Positions 1 through 13,700 of a DNA stretch of 64,000 nucleotides are shown here, piece by piece; position 1 is the stretch's first letter; the number at the start of each line of letters is the position of its first letter. Under the pieces are notes generated by a model, which saw only the letters and a program-made list of their open reading frames with translations, was not told the origin of the DNA and searched no databases. Source of the stretch: Harmothoe impar (taxonomy: Eukaryota > Annelida > Polychaeta > Phyllodocida > Polynoidae); the NCBI GenBank assembly GCA_947462335.1, contig OX381716.1, positions 6,024,861-6,088,860 on the forward strand. Direction: 5' to 3'. The position numbers and the translations under genes are program-made.

Positions 1-553
1 GACCCCTTGAAGAGGGGGGCCAAAGAAATTGCATCCATTTTTCAGAGAAAAAGGCTGCGCCTTACTATAGCTCAAAGGGGTCGGGCGCGCTCCATTTCAA
101 ATTTCGGGGGGGCAGAACCAAAAATATTCTGACCCGCTCGCACGAAAATCCCCCCTATTGAAAAATGACCACTCCCTAAGGGTAGAGGTAGGGTATGAGG
201 GATGAGTATTAGCACAGACAGTCGGGGGAGGAGTAGACTAAAAACGTGCATGTAAACACAGACTCCGCTCACACCCCGGTACTGAGCCGGGGGGGGGGGG
301 GGGGGTACTCTACCATGTATTGGATAACCACTGCAGCACAACTCTGAAAAGCGGTGGTGGTGAATTTCCATTAGATCCTGAAAATGGGGGCGGTCAGATG
401 TCATCAAGGTTCCTGATAAGTAGGGCAGTTAACATCATATCATTAAATTGAGCAGGTTTTCTTGCTGAAAGGGATCAATACATTTTGAATTTGTACAAAA
501 TTCAGAGAGACTGAGACACTCACACAGACTGGTGCAGATCCTGTACACCATCT

Positions 554-584
<31 letters not shown>

Positions 585-1617
585 TCACCCTACCACCTGT
601 CTGCCTGTGTCTTTGTCACACTACAGCACAGTAACCATGGTAACACGGGGTATAGAAAGTCTAGGGTTAGAGCTGTACACGGGTCTGGGTGGTAGGCTGG
701 GAACTAGGTCCGGGTGGGGGGTAGTGACTGGGTTACAACCAGGGAAGTTCCTAGAAAAGATTGTGTTTGGTTTTTGACCGTCTATAGCAAAGCTGAAGGC
801 TAGCCCTTTACAACATGATCGGCATGAGGCATTAGAGCGCCATGCGGTCCTTAAGGGACTAGGGATCTTACCGGTAGTAGTGGCGAGTACACGTCTCCCC
901 CACGTTGAGTGTGAACACAGGTTTAGTGTGTCGTGTTGACACCAGGGGGAGGCACCACCAGGAGGACAGACATCTTTAAAAGACTGTCTAGTTTACATTT
1001 AACACAAACTCATGTATAAATCACCCTCAATGTGGGCTCGGCTTCTGAGAATAGATCCCACTTTTTCCCATTTTGTAGTAATTCCACCTTATTCCGCGGG
1101 ATTTCTGTTTTACTTCTATATTCATTCTTTATAGAAAATTGATTGAATCGGAAGATTCCCTGTATTCATGAAGGAGGGAGTGGCAACTCTACTACTGAAT
1201 GTATAAATATTAAAGATACCGGTAGTACATCCGATGTGTGGGCCAAAAAAAAGGATCTCTCTAAAAATGTTCACAAATAATATATTTGACTTCGATCAGT
1301 TCTATTCCCCCTAATTCCCTCCGATTTCGCTCAAATTCGATTTTATTGCCCAATAGATGGTCATTTCGGAATAAAAGCGTGCACGCTTTTATTCCCCCCA
1401 TTGAAAATACGATAGAAAAGCCCATGGTTGGGGGACATTGGTTCTCTTTTTTTGACCTATTAACACCCATAGATGACTTTTAATTGACCTCCAGTCTCTA
1501 AATATTATACTTTTACATTGTTGGGAACACAGTAAAGTAAAATTAAGAATTTGAGGAAAAATCGGATATATATCCGCTTTAAACCCTTACTACTAACGTC
1601 TGCCCTTGTTCCCACAG
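1..1617. other. Non-coding DNA upstream of the first visible exon
   Basis: It holds poly-G tracts and GACCCCTTGAAGAGGGGGGC-type sequence related to 5835-5945, plus AT-rich intron-like DNA. The short open frames show no family resemblance. It should be part of the intron before exon 1618. Confidence 0.6.
285..306. repeat. Poly-G tract
   Basis: A run of about 18 G. Similar tracts are at 568-584, 12349-12362, 12437-12452, 20829-20842, 20901-20912, 20961-20974 and 59843-59864 (over 20). They can form G-quadruplexes, and their lengths differ between blocks A and B. Confidence 0.8.
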
Positions 1618-1703
1618 TGCGAACGCCTCGACGCGGGACCTGGATAACGACACATGTGATACGTGCACGGAGACTGAGTCACTGATGAGTTCTAATAGAC
1701 GAG
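1618..1703 (+). CDS. DVL: DVL exon, post-DIX acidic linker
   Basis: The acceptor is ..cccacag/t and the donor gag/gtaagg. The exon opens with one base completing a codon and then reads 28 codons containing [15 protein letters not shown], the counterpart of the TETESVVS(H/L)RR segment that follows DIX in vertebrate DVL. It leaves one base (G), which fits exon 19284-19343 (G/TA). It is separated from the next core exon by a 17.6-kb, repeat-filled intron. Confidence 0.88.
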
Positions 1704-4700
1704 GTAAGGACTGCTGCTATGTACTGACTGTATAACCCTGCCCCTACACACCGGCCTGCGTGTGTGTGTGTACTGCCTCCCACCCACACCAACCACACCC
1801 CTCCGACACCCAAACCGTCTCCTGGCACAGATGCTACTCTTCCATCTGGTTCGGCATTAGTGTAAACATAAATATTTTCGCGCAGTACATATTTTCGCTG
1901 ATTTTAAAAATGCGTGAAAATATGTACAGAGCAAAAATTTAGTATATCCTTGAATTATTAAAGAGCCATATCTCGGAAATCCGCGAATTTTAATACCAGC
2001 GGAAATGTCCTTTTTGGCAAATTCGCGAAAATTTATACACGCGAAAATATCTACATTTACAGTAGATAATGTTAACTTATTTCCTGTTAGCCTGATACCG
2101 TAAGATGTCTACATTTTATCAGCAGAGTGGCATTACTGTCCTTGTACCCGAACACACCCTCACCCACAGTCCGTTTCACCCTTTAAGGGCCGGATAGTGT
2201 TTGAATGTGTGATAACCCCTGCTTGTGAGTCTATTAACCAGGGCTGCATTCATACGGTGCATCATGCCGACCCTTCCAAGAGTGTATCCACCCCCGTGGG
2301 TCGGCATGAGGCAAGAATGCAGCCCTGGCGAGTAACACCAGTAACAAGACGCTCCCATCTGTTCTCCACGCCGCCCGCACAAAAAGTAAATCATATGTCC
2401 ACTTTTATTGTATACCACCGTCCCTTCCCCCCTTCCTCCTCACACCTCCCCATCCCACCCGCTTTATGTTTAGACCGTGAGTGTTTCTTTTATGTTGAGT
2501 AGAATTTGTACATTTTCTTGAGCAACTTAGATTTTGTTGAATTGGTTATCCTTGTTTTATTTGCTGTTGTCACCCTGTTCCGTGTGTAGTGGGTAGTTGC
2601 TTCATACAGGACTTGTGTCCTGACTTGTAGTTGAGGAGTGAGTGTATAGGTGGCAGCACTGTGGGCACTCCCAGTACCAATGTGTACAATATATACCTGT
2701 ATTTAGGTAGATGCAACTTTTCAAACAAAACAGTTTATTTCCTCAAACATATCTACAATTACACGAATATGAAATATTCTTAACAGCGAAAATATATAAG
2801 TCAGCTTATATGAGTTCAAATACCAGATACTGTAAATTCACGCATAGAAGCGCGGCTAGTATGCGAATCAGATCGTCGACCTAAACCAGAGCTGCGTTCT
2901 ATACACACGTTTTTACAGGTATAGTACAGTCCTAAATTTGTAATTTTCAGACCCTCTATGAGGCTTACATAGTTTGTGCAAGTTGTTGGTGCAACTCATA
3001 CACAAGTTAGGCTTAAATGCAAGAAATTACCGTAGACAATTGGGTAAACTGCGTACATTCCCCCACCCTACGTCTAGTGCAGGAAATTAGAATTGGGATT
3101 TAAACATTAAACGTGCACTTGCTGTGACGTAACCGGGGGCGGGGTCTGTGTCTGGATGTAGACAGGTATGCTAAGTACTGAACCCTGCACGGACGGCATG
3201 ATGCTGAAACACATACATTGTTGTCATGATGCACCACGACAGTGCTTTGGCGCACCATGCCAATCCTTCAGAGGTATATCAATCATATAGGGGCAGCATG
3301 ACGCATGAATGCAGCACTGAGGAGTTACTTACCAGGGCTGCATTCATGCATCATGACGACAAAGGACCATACTGCATTATAACACTGTGTGGTCCTTAAA
3401 GGGTTAGTGGTGTAAAGTGGTGAGAGGTGATCACAGGGGACCCCCCACTCAGTATACCTGGTCAGGTTACAGGTATCTGGGTGTCTACCTGACGTCAAGT
3501 ACCCGGTCCCTGCCTACCAGCTGTCCCAAACCCTACCCCCACGTGTGACGTCACCATGACGTTAACGTGACGTCATATAGTGAAGGTATGTTTTGGTAAC
3601 TAGGAGGCAAATTCTCAGATGACGACAAGGAAAATGGTCCGCAAATGGTTCTTACATAGACTATGACAGACCCACTTGTAAAGTGGTGAGAGGTGATCAC
3701 AGGAGGACCCTCCACTCAGTATAGCAGGTACGGTTACACCAGGTACCTGGGTGTCTACCTGAGATGAAGTACCGTAAAACCCCGCCTATAAGCTGACCCC
3801 GCCTATAAGCCGAAAGTGAGTTTACGAACAAAAATTCGGCTTATGAAATTATTTTGACAATTTAGAGAACCCCGCCTATAAGCCGACCCCATAGTTTTGG
3901 AATGTTGGGGGCCTATAGACCCTGCATGAGCCCCCTCTCCAATCGAATTTCAAGCACATTTTAAACCTTTTTCAATGGATTTCATTAGATGTACGACACT
4001 TTGAGCTGAACATACATATTCCACGTGGAGACTAGGTCTAATATTCCTTAAAATGTACATGAAATATACAATTATAATTATCACTGAATCCTTGGTCAAT
4101 ATCAATACATGTTTTGTCAAAACCCCGCCTTTAAGCCGAATGTGATTTTGGAGGGATAAATTTGGCTCATATGGAAATAAAACAAACAAAATAAATTAGG
4201 CTTATAGCCGGGGTTTTACGGTACCCAGTCCCTGTCTCCCAGCTGTCCCAAACCCTACCCTCACTTGTGACGTCACCATGACGTCACAGTGACGTCATAT
4301 AGTGAAAGTATGTTTTGGTAACTAAGAGGCAAATTGGCAGGATTTCTGCCTTTGATCTCCAGTAGTGATTGGGGGACGGGAGTGGGGGATTATTATCTAC
4401 TCTGAAGCATCTCAGGGAAGAACAATGTTGGTTTAATAGTCTTTACAGAACAGACCAGGCTGTCAAGGCTGAGATTTGCTACACATTACCCTGTTTCAGT
4501 CCTGCCACTATTCCCAGATGACGACAAGGAAAATGGTCTGTAAATGGGTCCAACATGGACTATGACAGACGCACTCACTGTGCTGACCCCTGTTGGTGTA
4601 GAACAGAACTACCGTAAATTCTCGCGTAGAAGCCGCGGCTTGTACGCAAGTCAGACTCAGCTTTCTTTTGATACCAAACATGCCTATATAGGGTGCGGCT

Positions 4701-7700
4701 TATACGAGAGTTTTTATTAGTATACCACAGTACCAAAATCGCAATATTCAGACCTCCTCTGCGGCTTATATAATTTGTCTAAGTTAGGGGTGCGGCTTAT
4801 ACGCGAGTTAGGTTTATACGCGAGAATTTACGGTACCTTAAATTTTAAGGTTCGGCTAGCCGCGGCTTATACGCGAGGTTTTAAGTTAAAACCTCGCGTA
4901 TAAGCCGAGGCTAGTACGCGAATCAGCTCGGTGGTGCGACTTATAGGATCGGCCCAGGGTCAGGGTGCCTCTTATACAAGAGGTTTTGCTAATATGATAC
5001 AGTCCTAAAAGTCTATAATCAGATCGCTGGTGCGGCTTATAGGATCGGCCCAAAATCGGGGTGTGGCTTGTACGCGAGTTAGGCTTACGCGCGAGGTTTT
5101 ACAGCACACTACCACTACTGCCCCCTGGTGGTGTATACCAGAACTAGAGTACCACTACTGCCCCCTGGTGGTGTATACCAGAACTAGAGTACCACTACTG
5201 CCCCCTGGTGGTGTATACCAGAACTAGAGTACCACTACTGCCCCCTGGTGGTGTATACCAGAACTAGAGTACCACTACTGCCCCCTGGTGGTGTATACCA
5301 GAACTAGAGTACCACTACTGCCCCCTGGTGGTGTATACCAGAACTAGAGTACCACTACTGCCCCCTGGTGGTGTATACCAGAACTAGAGTACCACTACTG
5401 CCCCCTGGTGGTGTATACCAGAACTAGAGTACCACTACTGCCCCTTGGTGGTGTATACCAGAACTAGAGTACCACTACTGCCCCCTGGTGGGCGGGGTGC
5501 TGGGGGAGGCGGGCTTCCTGTGGGGGCGGCTTACTTCCTGCAGGGAGTCCCGCCTCCAGGTGTCGGGAAGTGGATCACTCCCCCCGGGTCCACACATGGG
5601 GGTCCCCCAGTTCAGTCAACACAGCTTGGGGAGTGGTCATTAATAACATGGGGGGTGGGGGGAGGGTGGTGCAGAGATGCCACTTTTCCTACTTTTGCAG
5701 GAATTCCTACTTTAAGGCTGGAATTTCTGTATTGAATTACGCTAATCTCCTACAGAAAACTGTCCAAAATCTTATGATTTCCTACCTTTTGTCGGCAAGC
5801 GAGTGGCATATCTGTTGGTGGATTTGGGGCGGGGGGGGAGGGGGCAAAAAGATTTTGGACCCCTAAAGGGGGGGGGGGGCAAAAAATATAGACCCCTCGT
5901 AGGGGGGGGAGGCAAAACATTGCACCACATTTTAGCAAAAAAAGGAAGCAGCATTAAAACCAGATGAGGCACGTTACCGCAACATTAACTTTTATCATAT
6001 TAAAATAGGCGGGAGGCTCAATACCTGAATGCGGCCCGCAGATTTGTATAAAATGTTATGGAAAAACATACATATTTTATTCATGAAAATCTTGATGTAC
6101 TGATACAACCATAACGAGTCAAGGGTGGATCTAGGAGTAGTCGGAAAAAGTGTTCTGAAAAAATGGCAAATGTATAGTTCCTATGAATTCTATTATGATT
6201 TTGGCGTAGCCTATAAACGACATTGTACGTCTGCCCAACGCTACGCGATGGGTTTTAAACGGAATCATCAGTTTTGGTTTGTGTGGATGCCAAGTGTGTC
6301 AGTGATAGCCTCTGCTTGCTGACTGTGTGCCAGCAGGCCTGGTGGGTGTATACAGTGTGTAGCTGCAGCATGGGCCTTCTCACACAGGTAGGGGAGCAGC
6401 AAGTAGGTCAATATTACAACTAGTTACTACAGTCTGTATGCAGCATGGGCCTTCTCACACAGGTGGGGGAGCAGCAAGTAGGTCAACATTACAACTAGTT
6501 ACTACTGTTACCGTACTCTCGTTCCCAAATCCTTCCGAAGGAAGGCTCTGGGGACAGCCAAATGACCTTGAACTTTGGATTTTGCTGGGTCTGGGCAACC
6601 CCTGCTGGTAAGTTGGAACCAGCGAACAGGAACAGGAAATGGAACCAGAATGTATGATGGTAGTTTTAGGTAGATCTACCATCAGCCTTTCTGGTTCCAT
6701 TTCCTGTTCCTGTTCGCTGGTTCCAAGCTACCAGCAGGGGTTGCCCAGACCCAGCAAAATCCCAACATTTGGCAGTTACCAGAGCCTTTCTTCAGAAGGA
6801 TTTGGGAACGAGAGTACTGTTACCGGAGAAGCTGCGGCTAGTACATGAATCACATCGCTGGTGCGGCTTATACCGAGGTAGCCGGATCCCTTATGCGGGC
6901 GTCCATTGGCAAGATAAGCACCGATAACAGGGGTCACATGGGTACCAACTGTTACATAATGCACCCTAAGAAGTCTGCAGTGTATGCAGGGTGTTATCTG
7001 ATTGGTTGATAATGCATCCAGCTACACACCTATACTATAGGAACAGCCCATGGTCGAGGTGCGGCTTATACACACGTTTTTAGATGTATACGACAGTTCT
7101 GAATTAGCCATTTTCAGGCCTTCCCTGAGGCTTTATAGGACATTTCAAAGTTATTGGTGAGGCTAATACACGAGAATTTACGGTATTTGAAAAATGGCCG
7201 TCCAGAATTCCTGATTTTAAAACTATTCCTTGTACGCATGCTGAGCCTTTGGAATTTCCTATTTTTGGAAGAAAGCGGTATTTGATAAGAAAGTGACTGA
7301 GCCGACTGGAGGGTTTTGCCGACCACCAACTACAGAAAGTAGACGTTAATCCCTGTCTTTGTAACCGTTAAGCCGTGTACAAGTAGGTCCCATTGTGCCG
7401 TCCTCCCATGGGGTTTGTAGCACATACCGTAAAACAAGACTACTGTCAATTCCCACATATAACCTACAGCTTATACGCGAACTCAACTCCCAGGGCGCAT
7501 TCTACAAAATTCTCAAAGTCTAGGTGTGGGTAATACGATTACGAGGGTCTTTGGCAGTATAGTACAGTACTAAAATAGCAAATCTTCAGACCTCTGGTGC
7601 GGCTTATAGGGTTCTCTCAAAGTCGGGGTGCGGGCTATACATGAGATGCGGATTATACGATAACTCGCACATTAGCCACACCCAGACTTTGGTAACACGT

Positions 7701-10700
7701 CCTATAAGCCTCACACAGAGTCAGGCATGGTGACTTCAGTACTGTAGTATACAGCTGAAAACTCACCCTGACTTTGTCCTGATCCTATAAGCCGCAGTGG
7801 CAATCTGACTTGCATACTAGGCATGCGGATACTACGCGAGGTTTTACAGTAGACCTTTAATCTCTGAGAATTTACGGTAACTGCGGAGATTAAGTCCAAG
7901 TAGAGAGGCCTGTAGGGGGAATGACTGATCTCTGTACAGTGTGTGTTCAGCCCGTTACACACGGGGAACTACCTTAACCATAGTCAGGTAGTGAGTAATC
8001 ACCACTGGTACACGTCCTGTGTCACCGGTGGGGGAAGTACCTTAACATGAATTAAGTAACACTACTGGTAGCCACACAACAATGTATGAAAACCTACAGT
8101 GTCTCCAAAACGTATTCAGAGAAAGTGTATCCTTCACAGATGTGAATAACTCCCTGGGGTCAGTGTGAAGGGGTGCAGGTAATGGAACAATGATGCATTG
8201 TAAACCAGCTGTGGACGTTGGGCACCTATACCCTGTAGGATAAATAGCTGGCTATTCAATAAATGTAGCCCCTGGGATCTTCCACCCCTCCCTCCTTACC
8301 CACACCTATAGTGTTCAATAAGAAGTCCTCCCTCCTCTACTCCCCAGATTGGATCCCCCCTCCCCTGCCACCTTGACTGGTTAATGACCCATGCCTGTTT
8401 GCACCTTCAGCGTTACCCCCTGCAGCTAGCACCACTCACGGTGTGCCACAGGGCAGCCTCCCGGGGCAGGTGCCGACACCTACCGGTAGTCTCCTAGGGC
8501 CACGGGCCACCACTGAGCTAAACCTCGGGGGGAGGTCAGGTGTTTCTGTTCACAGAAACAGGGTAGTCAACTCTATGTTCCCCCTCTGCTTTGAGCATAG
8601 CATTCTAGTGAAAATGCATGCATTCGAATGCATTAAAATGCCATAATCTAATGGATTTGCATAATAAATAATATTACTGGGATGTAGAACACACAATTCT
8701 GCATTAAACTGGAGATATACCCACATTTAGCAAAGTCCCCCCTCTGCTTTGTGTCAACATTGCTGCGGTCCTCAAAGCACATGGCCTGCATACCTACAAC
8801 ACTGTGGGGAGCAAGGAAGGGACATGGGTCTGTACACAGGTAGTACAGGTAGCCAAGTGTAGCAGTCACAGTGGCCCACACTGTCCTACCTGACGGTAGG
8901 ACTAGGACTCTGCTTGGAGACAAAGGTCAGTTGGTGCGCGTGCCTAGGGCTCACACCTTTAATCCTTTATGGGCGGCATCATGCATTAAGGCATCATGCT
9001 CTGGTCGTCATGATACGTAAATGCAGACCTGGCGAGTAACTCTCCAGTGTTGTATTCAAGCACCATACCGTCCCTCTGGGGTTGGGACACTCCCGGAAGG
9101 TCAGCGTGATGCATCGATACAGCCCGGGTGAGTTCCCCTCCCGGGCTGCGTTGGTGTATCATGACAACAAATGTCATATTTTAGCAACATGTGTCCTTAA
9201 AGGGTTAATGCATTACGTCACGCCCTTAGCCACATCAAGTGGCGGTTTACCTCTGAGGGTCTGAGTGTGACTAACAATGACGACGTGGTAACTGAGAGCT
9301 GACTTTGGTGCTGGGTGGCTACTGGAGGCACAGCTAAGGTAAATAGTGGAGGCCCATGAAGGGGTTGTCAGAGGTGATATGTGGGGAAGGGTAGGTCAGT
9401 ACAGCTAATAGAAAATAAATATAGGAGGGGGAGGGGGGGTCTTTTTGCTGAGGTTTAAATCCTATAGAATAACGGTGGCTCTCGGAGAACCTAATTCACA
9501 TTTTGATAATTGATAAATTAAGCATCTGCCAAAGTTGTAAATGGCCATGGTTTTAGACTATCAACTGGAAAGAAACGGAAATAACAAGTGAGAAAGGATG
9601 TAGAGGGAGAAAAAAATCTTAGAAAAAAAGTGTCAGGAATTTACGTGACTAGGAAAGAAATATAATGAAATGGGAGGAGGGGGTTTAATATCAGGTAAGT
9701 TACAAGGAGGCTGTAGTGGGCGGAAGGCGGTGAACAAGACGTTTAATAGTTGCCACACTTGACACTTTCATGTGGCCAGTTCAAACAACAACAAAACACA
9801 TGCAACACATCACGTTCCTTTATACAGCTCCTTTATAGCAGTAAGCTGAAGGCGCCTCGGGGTAAAACTAGCTCTGTATAGGGGGCCGTAAAACCTCCAT
9901 ACTCCAGTCAAACCACCAGTGCAGCTAATTACTGGACATCGATTCTCTGTCTCTTTGTAGCTCTATAGTGATCGATGCCCAGTTTTATACTTCAGACCAG
10001 TGGCTCATTTTGGCAGTTTTTCGCCTCACAGATTGCTCCTAGCGCAAAATCCTGACTAGGTGTCAATATATTCTCTATGCCAATGTGTAATATGAGGGTA
10101 GAAAACAGTGGAACCTCAGTTAGAAAAAATCCTACTGAACAGTTTTTGAGAAAATTAGGGTTTTGTTGCCCTTTTTTGCTGTTTTTAGTACATTTCCTAC
10201 ATAACCCGTGAACGCCAGCATTTCTCAATTTTCAGGTATTTAGAATTAGAATTTGACATTTTTTTATTCGCAGTAGGATTCCTGAATACCGAGCCATTCT
10301 AGAAAAGCTATTCTTTGGAAAAAATACTTAGTATTTCTTGATGATTTTCGTTGCACAAATTTAGGTTGTAATATAAAAACTGCATTGTCATCCAATCAAA
10401 GTGTTTATGCACTGTTGAGGGTCACCCCCTCCCACCCTCTTCACTGTGCATTGAAGGAGAACAGGCAGGGGAGGTACACGTGTCTGTATATAGCTGTTGA
10501 CCTGGGTGCTGGGTGCATTTTTAATTTATGGGGTGCCAACTGTTCATGAAAGAAAATTCAAATAGATTTTTTTTTTTTAGTATCAGATTAATGCAACTAC
10601 AAGTCGTGACAGCACTTAAAGCATTCTATTTGCATTAATATGAATGGTGGCCACCTTATGGGGTGCCAAATATTCATGAAAGAAAAATTGATAAGAATTA

Positions 10701-13700
10701 GTTTTTTATTAGCATTAAATTGATGCAACTACAATTCGAGATTGCATTTCAAGCATCGGGGCATTCAATGAATGGTAGTCATCTTAAATATATGGGGTGC
10801 CAACTGTTCATAAATAAAAAAAAGAATAGAATTAGTTTTTTTATTAGTATCAGATTAATGCAACTACAATTTGTGATTGCACTTAAAGCATTGTGGCATG
10901 CAATGACTGGTAGTCACCTTGAATGTATGGGGTGCCAACTGTTCATGAAAGAAAAAAAAGAAAGTTTTTTTTTTAAGAATCAAATTAATGCAACAGCAAC
11001 TCAAGATTGCATTTAAGCATTATGGCATTCAATGATTGGTGGCCATCTTGAACCTATGGGGTGCCAACTCTTCATGAAAAAAACAACTAAATTGGATGTT
11101 TTTAACAGTTTAAAATTAATGCAACTACATTTCAAGATTGCATTTAAAGCATTGTGGCATTCAATGAATGGTGGCCATCCTAAACCTATGGGGTGCCAAC
11201 TGTGTTTGAAAAAGGTATCAAATAGAAATGTTCTTATATAGATATCAAATTAATGCAACTACAATTCTTCATTGCACTGAAAGCATTGTGGCATTTAGTA
11301 AATGGTAGCCATCTTGAATGGGTTGAATGAAGGAAAAATCAAATAGGATTTGTTTTTTTGATAGTATCAAATTAATGCAACTACAAGTCAAGATTGCATT
11401 TCAAGCATTGGGACATTCAATAAGTGATAGCCATCTTGAATCTATGGGATGCCAACTGTTCATGAAAGAAAAATAGAATAGATTTTTTTTTATTAGTATC
11501 AAACTACTGCAACTGCAATTCGAGATTACATTGAAAGCATGGTGGCATTCAATCAATGGTTGCAATCTTGAATTTCGAAATGAACATACACACAGACATA
11601 TAGGCATGAACATGGTGTTCTCCTTCATATAGATATTCATGGATTTCTACTTCTAATAAATATAGCTTTCTGTTACATGGATGTCGATGTCCAGTTTTAG
11701 ATATATATCCATATAGTGCATTGGAGTGCTATAATGTTGGACTGCTGTATATTTATAGGTTTAGGACAAAGTCAAGATGTGGCTTATACATGAGTTTTTA
11801 GATGTATACTTCACTACTAAATGAGCAATTTTCGTAGTACCACTTTGAGGTTTATAGGGTTTGTCAAAGTTAGGGGTGCGGCTAATACGTGAGTTAGGCT
11901 TATATGTGAGGTTTTACGGTAAATGGTAAACCCCTTCAGCCTCTGGGGACGTAGGATAACCCTGTAACCAAAACACTATGACGAATGCACAACCGATACT
12001 CAGTCTGATTTTTGCAGAAATTCCCGTTGTTTTATGCAGACATTTCTGTATTTGACTTTTGTTGATTTCTTGCAAATATCGACCAAAATCATACAATAGT
12101 CCTGTTGAAAAAAAGGAGTGATTTCTGTGTTAATTTACCATGCCCTTTGGTCGCCATCATACATCCCTGCCGATGCTTTTGGGCATTGTGTCTTTGATAC
12201 ATTCTCCACTGGTCGTCATGATGCAGCAATGTTATGCAGTCACTCTGAAAGGTTGATAAAGACGACAAATGATGATAAACATGAGCGATCATACCGTCCT
12301 CAATGGGTAAAACGGTCTTGTTGTTCTTGATGTGTGTGTGTGGTGTGGGTGGGGGGGGGGGGCGTGTTCCATGTAAGGCACAGAATGCAGCATAGAGCCA
12401 TGCCCAGCGGCCGCCGTACGTACGCAGTTAGCACGAGGGGGGGGGGGGGGGGGCTTAGCAGGGGTAGAGCTCACCACATCCACCAGCAGAGAGGACAGAG
12501 CACAGGACGGCATGAGGACAGCCACACCTCCCCAGCTGACGTGTGAAGATACACGGGGTAGCATCTACACCTCCACACACTCATGTCTACCCTGCAGCAC
12601 CCTGTCCAGTCACCAGCTGGGTTCTAGTCTCTAAGACTGGATGGAAGTAGGACGTGTGTGGGTTCATGGTGTAGGAGGATACCCCCATCTCCAGGCACAC
12701 CTCCACACATTACCCTAGAGTACCCTGACCAGTCCTACTGTAGTACTGACACTTTGTGTGGTGTGTGGATCCTACCACTTCACTCTGCCTCCTGACACAG
12801 CCTACTGTCTACCATTGGGAGTGGACTTGTATAAAGAAACAGTCTGTGTTGGATTAGAAGCTAAATCTGTACTGTTACAACACGTGTAGAAAACCCACGT
12901 GTAGCCTGGATAAATATGTGAGTGGTGCAGTGTACTACCGTAAGACCTTGCGTATAGGCCGCGGCTACTGCCGGCTAGTACGCGGGAATTGACGGTAGTA
13001 GCTGTAGCTAGGAGGCTGGCCTGGCTGCACCCCCAGCTGTGGTTGTCCCAACGTGAGGGTGCTGGGACAGGGTGCACTCAACCCTGGCACTGGGCATCTG
13101 CAGAACTGAGATGCCACCCATCTGACTGCTGTAGGCAATTATAGACATAGCCCCAGAAGTAAGGGGAATTATCAATTAAACATTTCCTATATTTCCGGGA
13201 GTCTATATTAAACTATCTACATAGACCAGACTAAAGTATAGGTCGCATGGGAGTTCTCAGGAAATATGGACTTTTGAAGGCTAAATAGGGTCACCCCTGT
13301 GATTTATGCAGATCCACTAAGAACATTCTTTAAGATTCATCTGTCTCTTAGTCTGTTGGGACCCATCCCATACATCTCCAACACCACCCAAAATAGGGGC
13401 TTTGTTGCCATTTAGGATTTGTCTTCAAGATAGAGTCCCATGCATGGTCCAATCCCGCATTAAGAAGGCTGATGTTTCACGTGATTTGTGCCGTCCTGCA
13501 TGACTCCAGTAGTGAGTGGGGTTTCATTCACTGATAACAGCCCGGGGCCTGTCTCCCACTATACACACACAGACCCCCCCCCCCATCAGGTGTCACAATC
13601 CTAAACCCGTACAGACAGGGGGAGGGGTGGCAGGAGTCAGGGTCGGCTGACTTAGTGACACCAGGTCATGACGTTTTATACTATTTATAAAGTCAGTCTG

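Larger units (their letters stand above)
3411..4560. repeat. Local tandem duplication split by a MITE
   Basis: Sequence from about 3411 to 3670 is repeated from about 3676 to 3770 and then 4222 to 4570. Both copies contain the GTGGTGAGAGGTGATCACAG start, the CRE cluster, and AGATGACGACAAGGAAAATGG near the end. The second copy is interrupted by the element at 3772-4221 and carries an extra segment at about 4335-4505. Confidence 0.75.
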
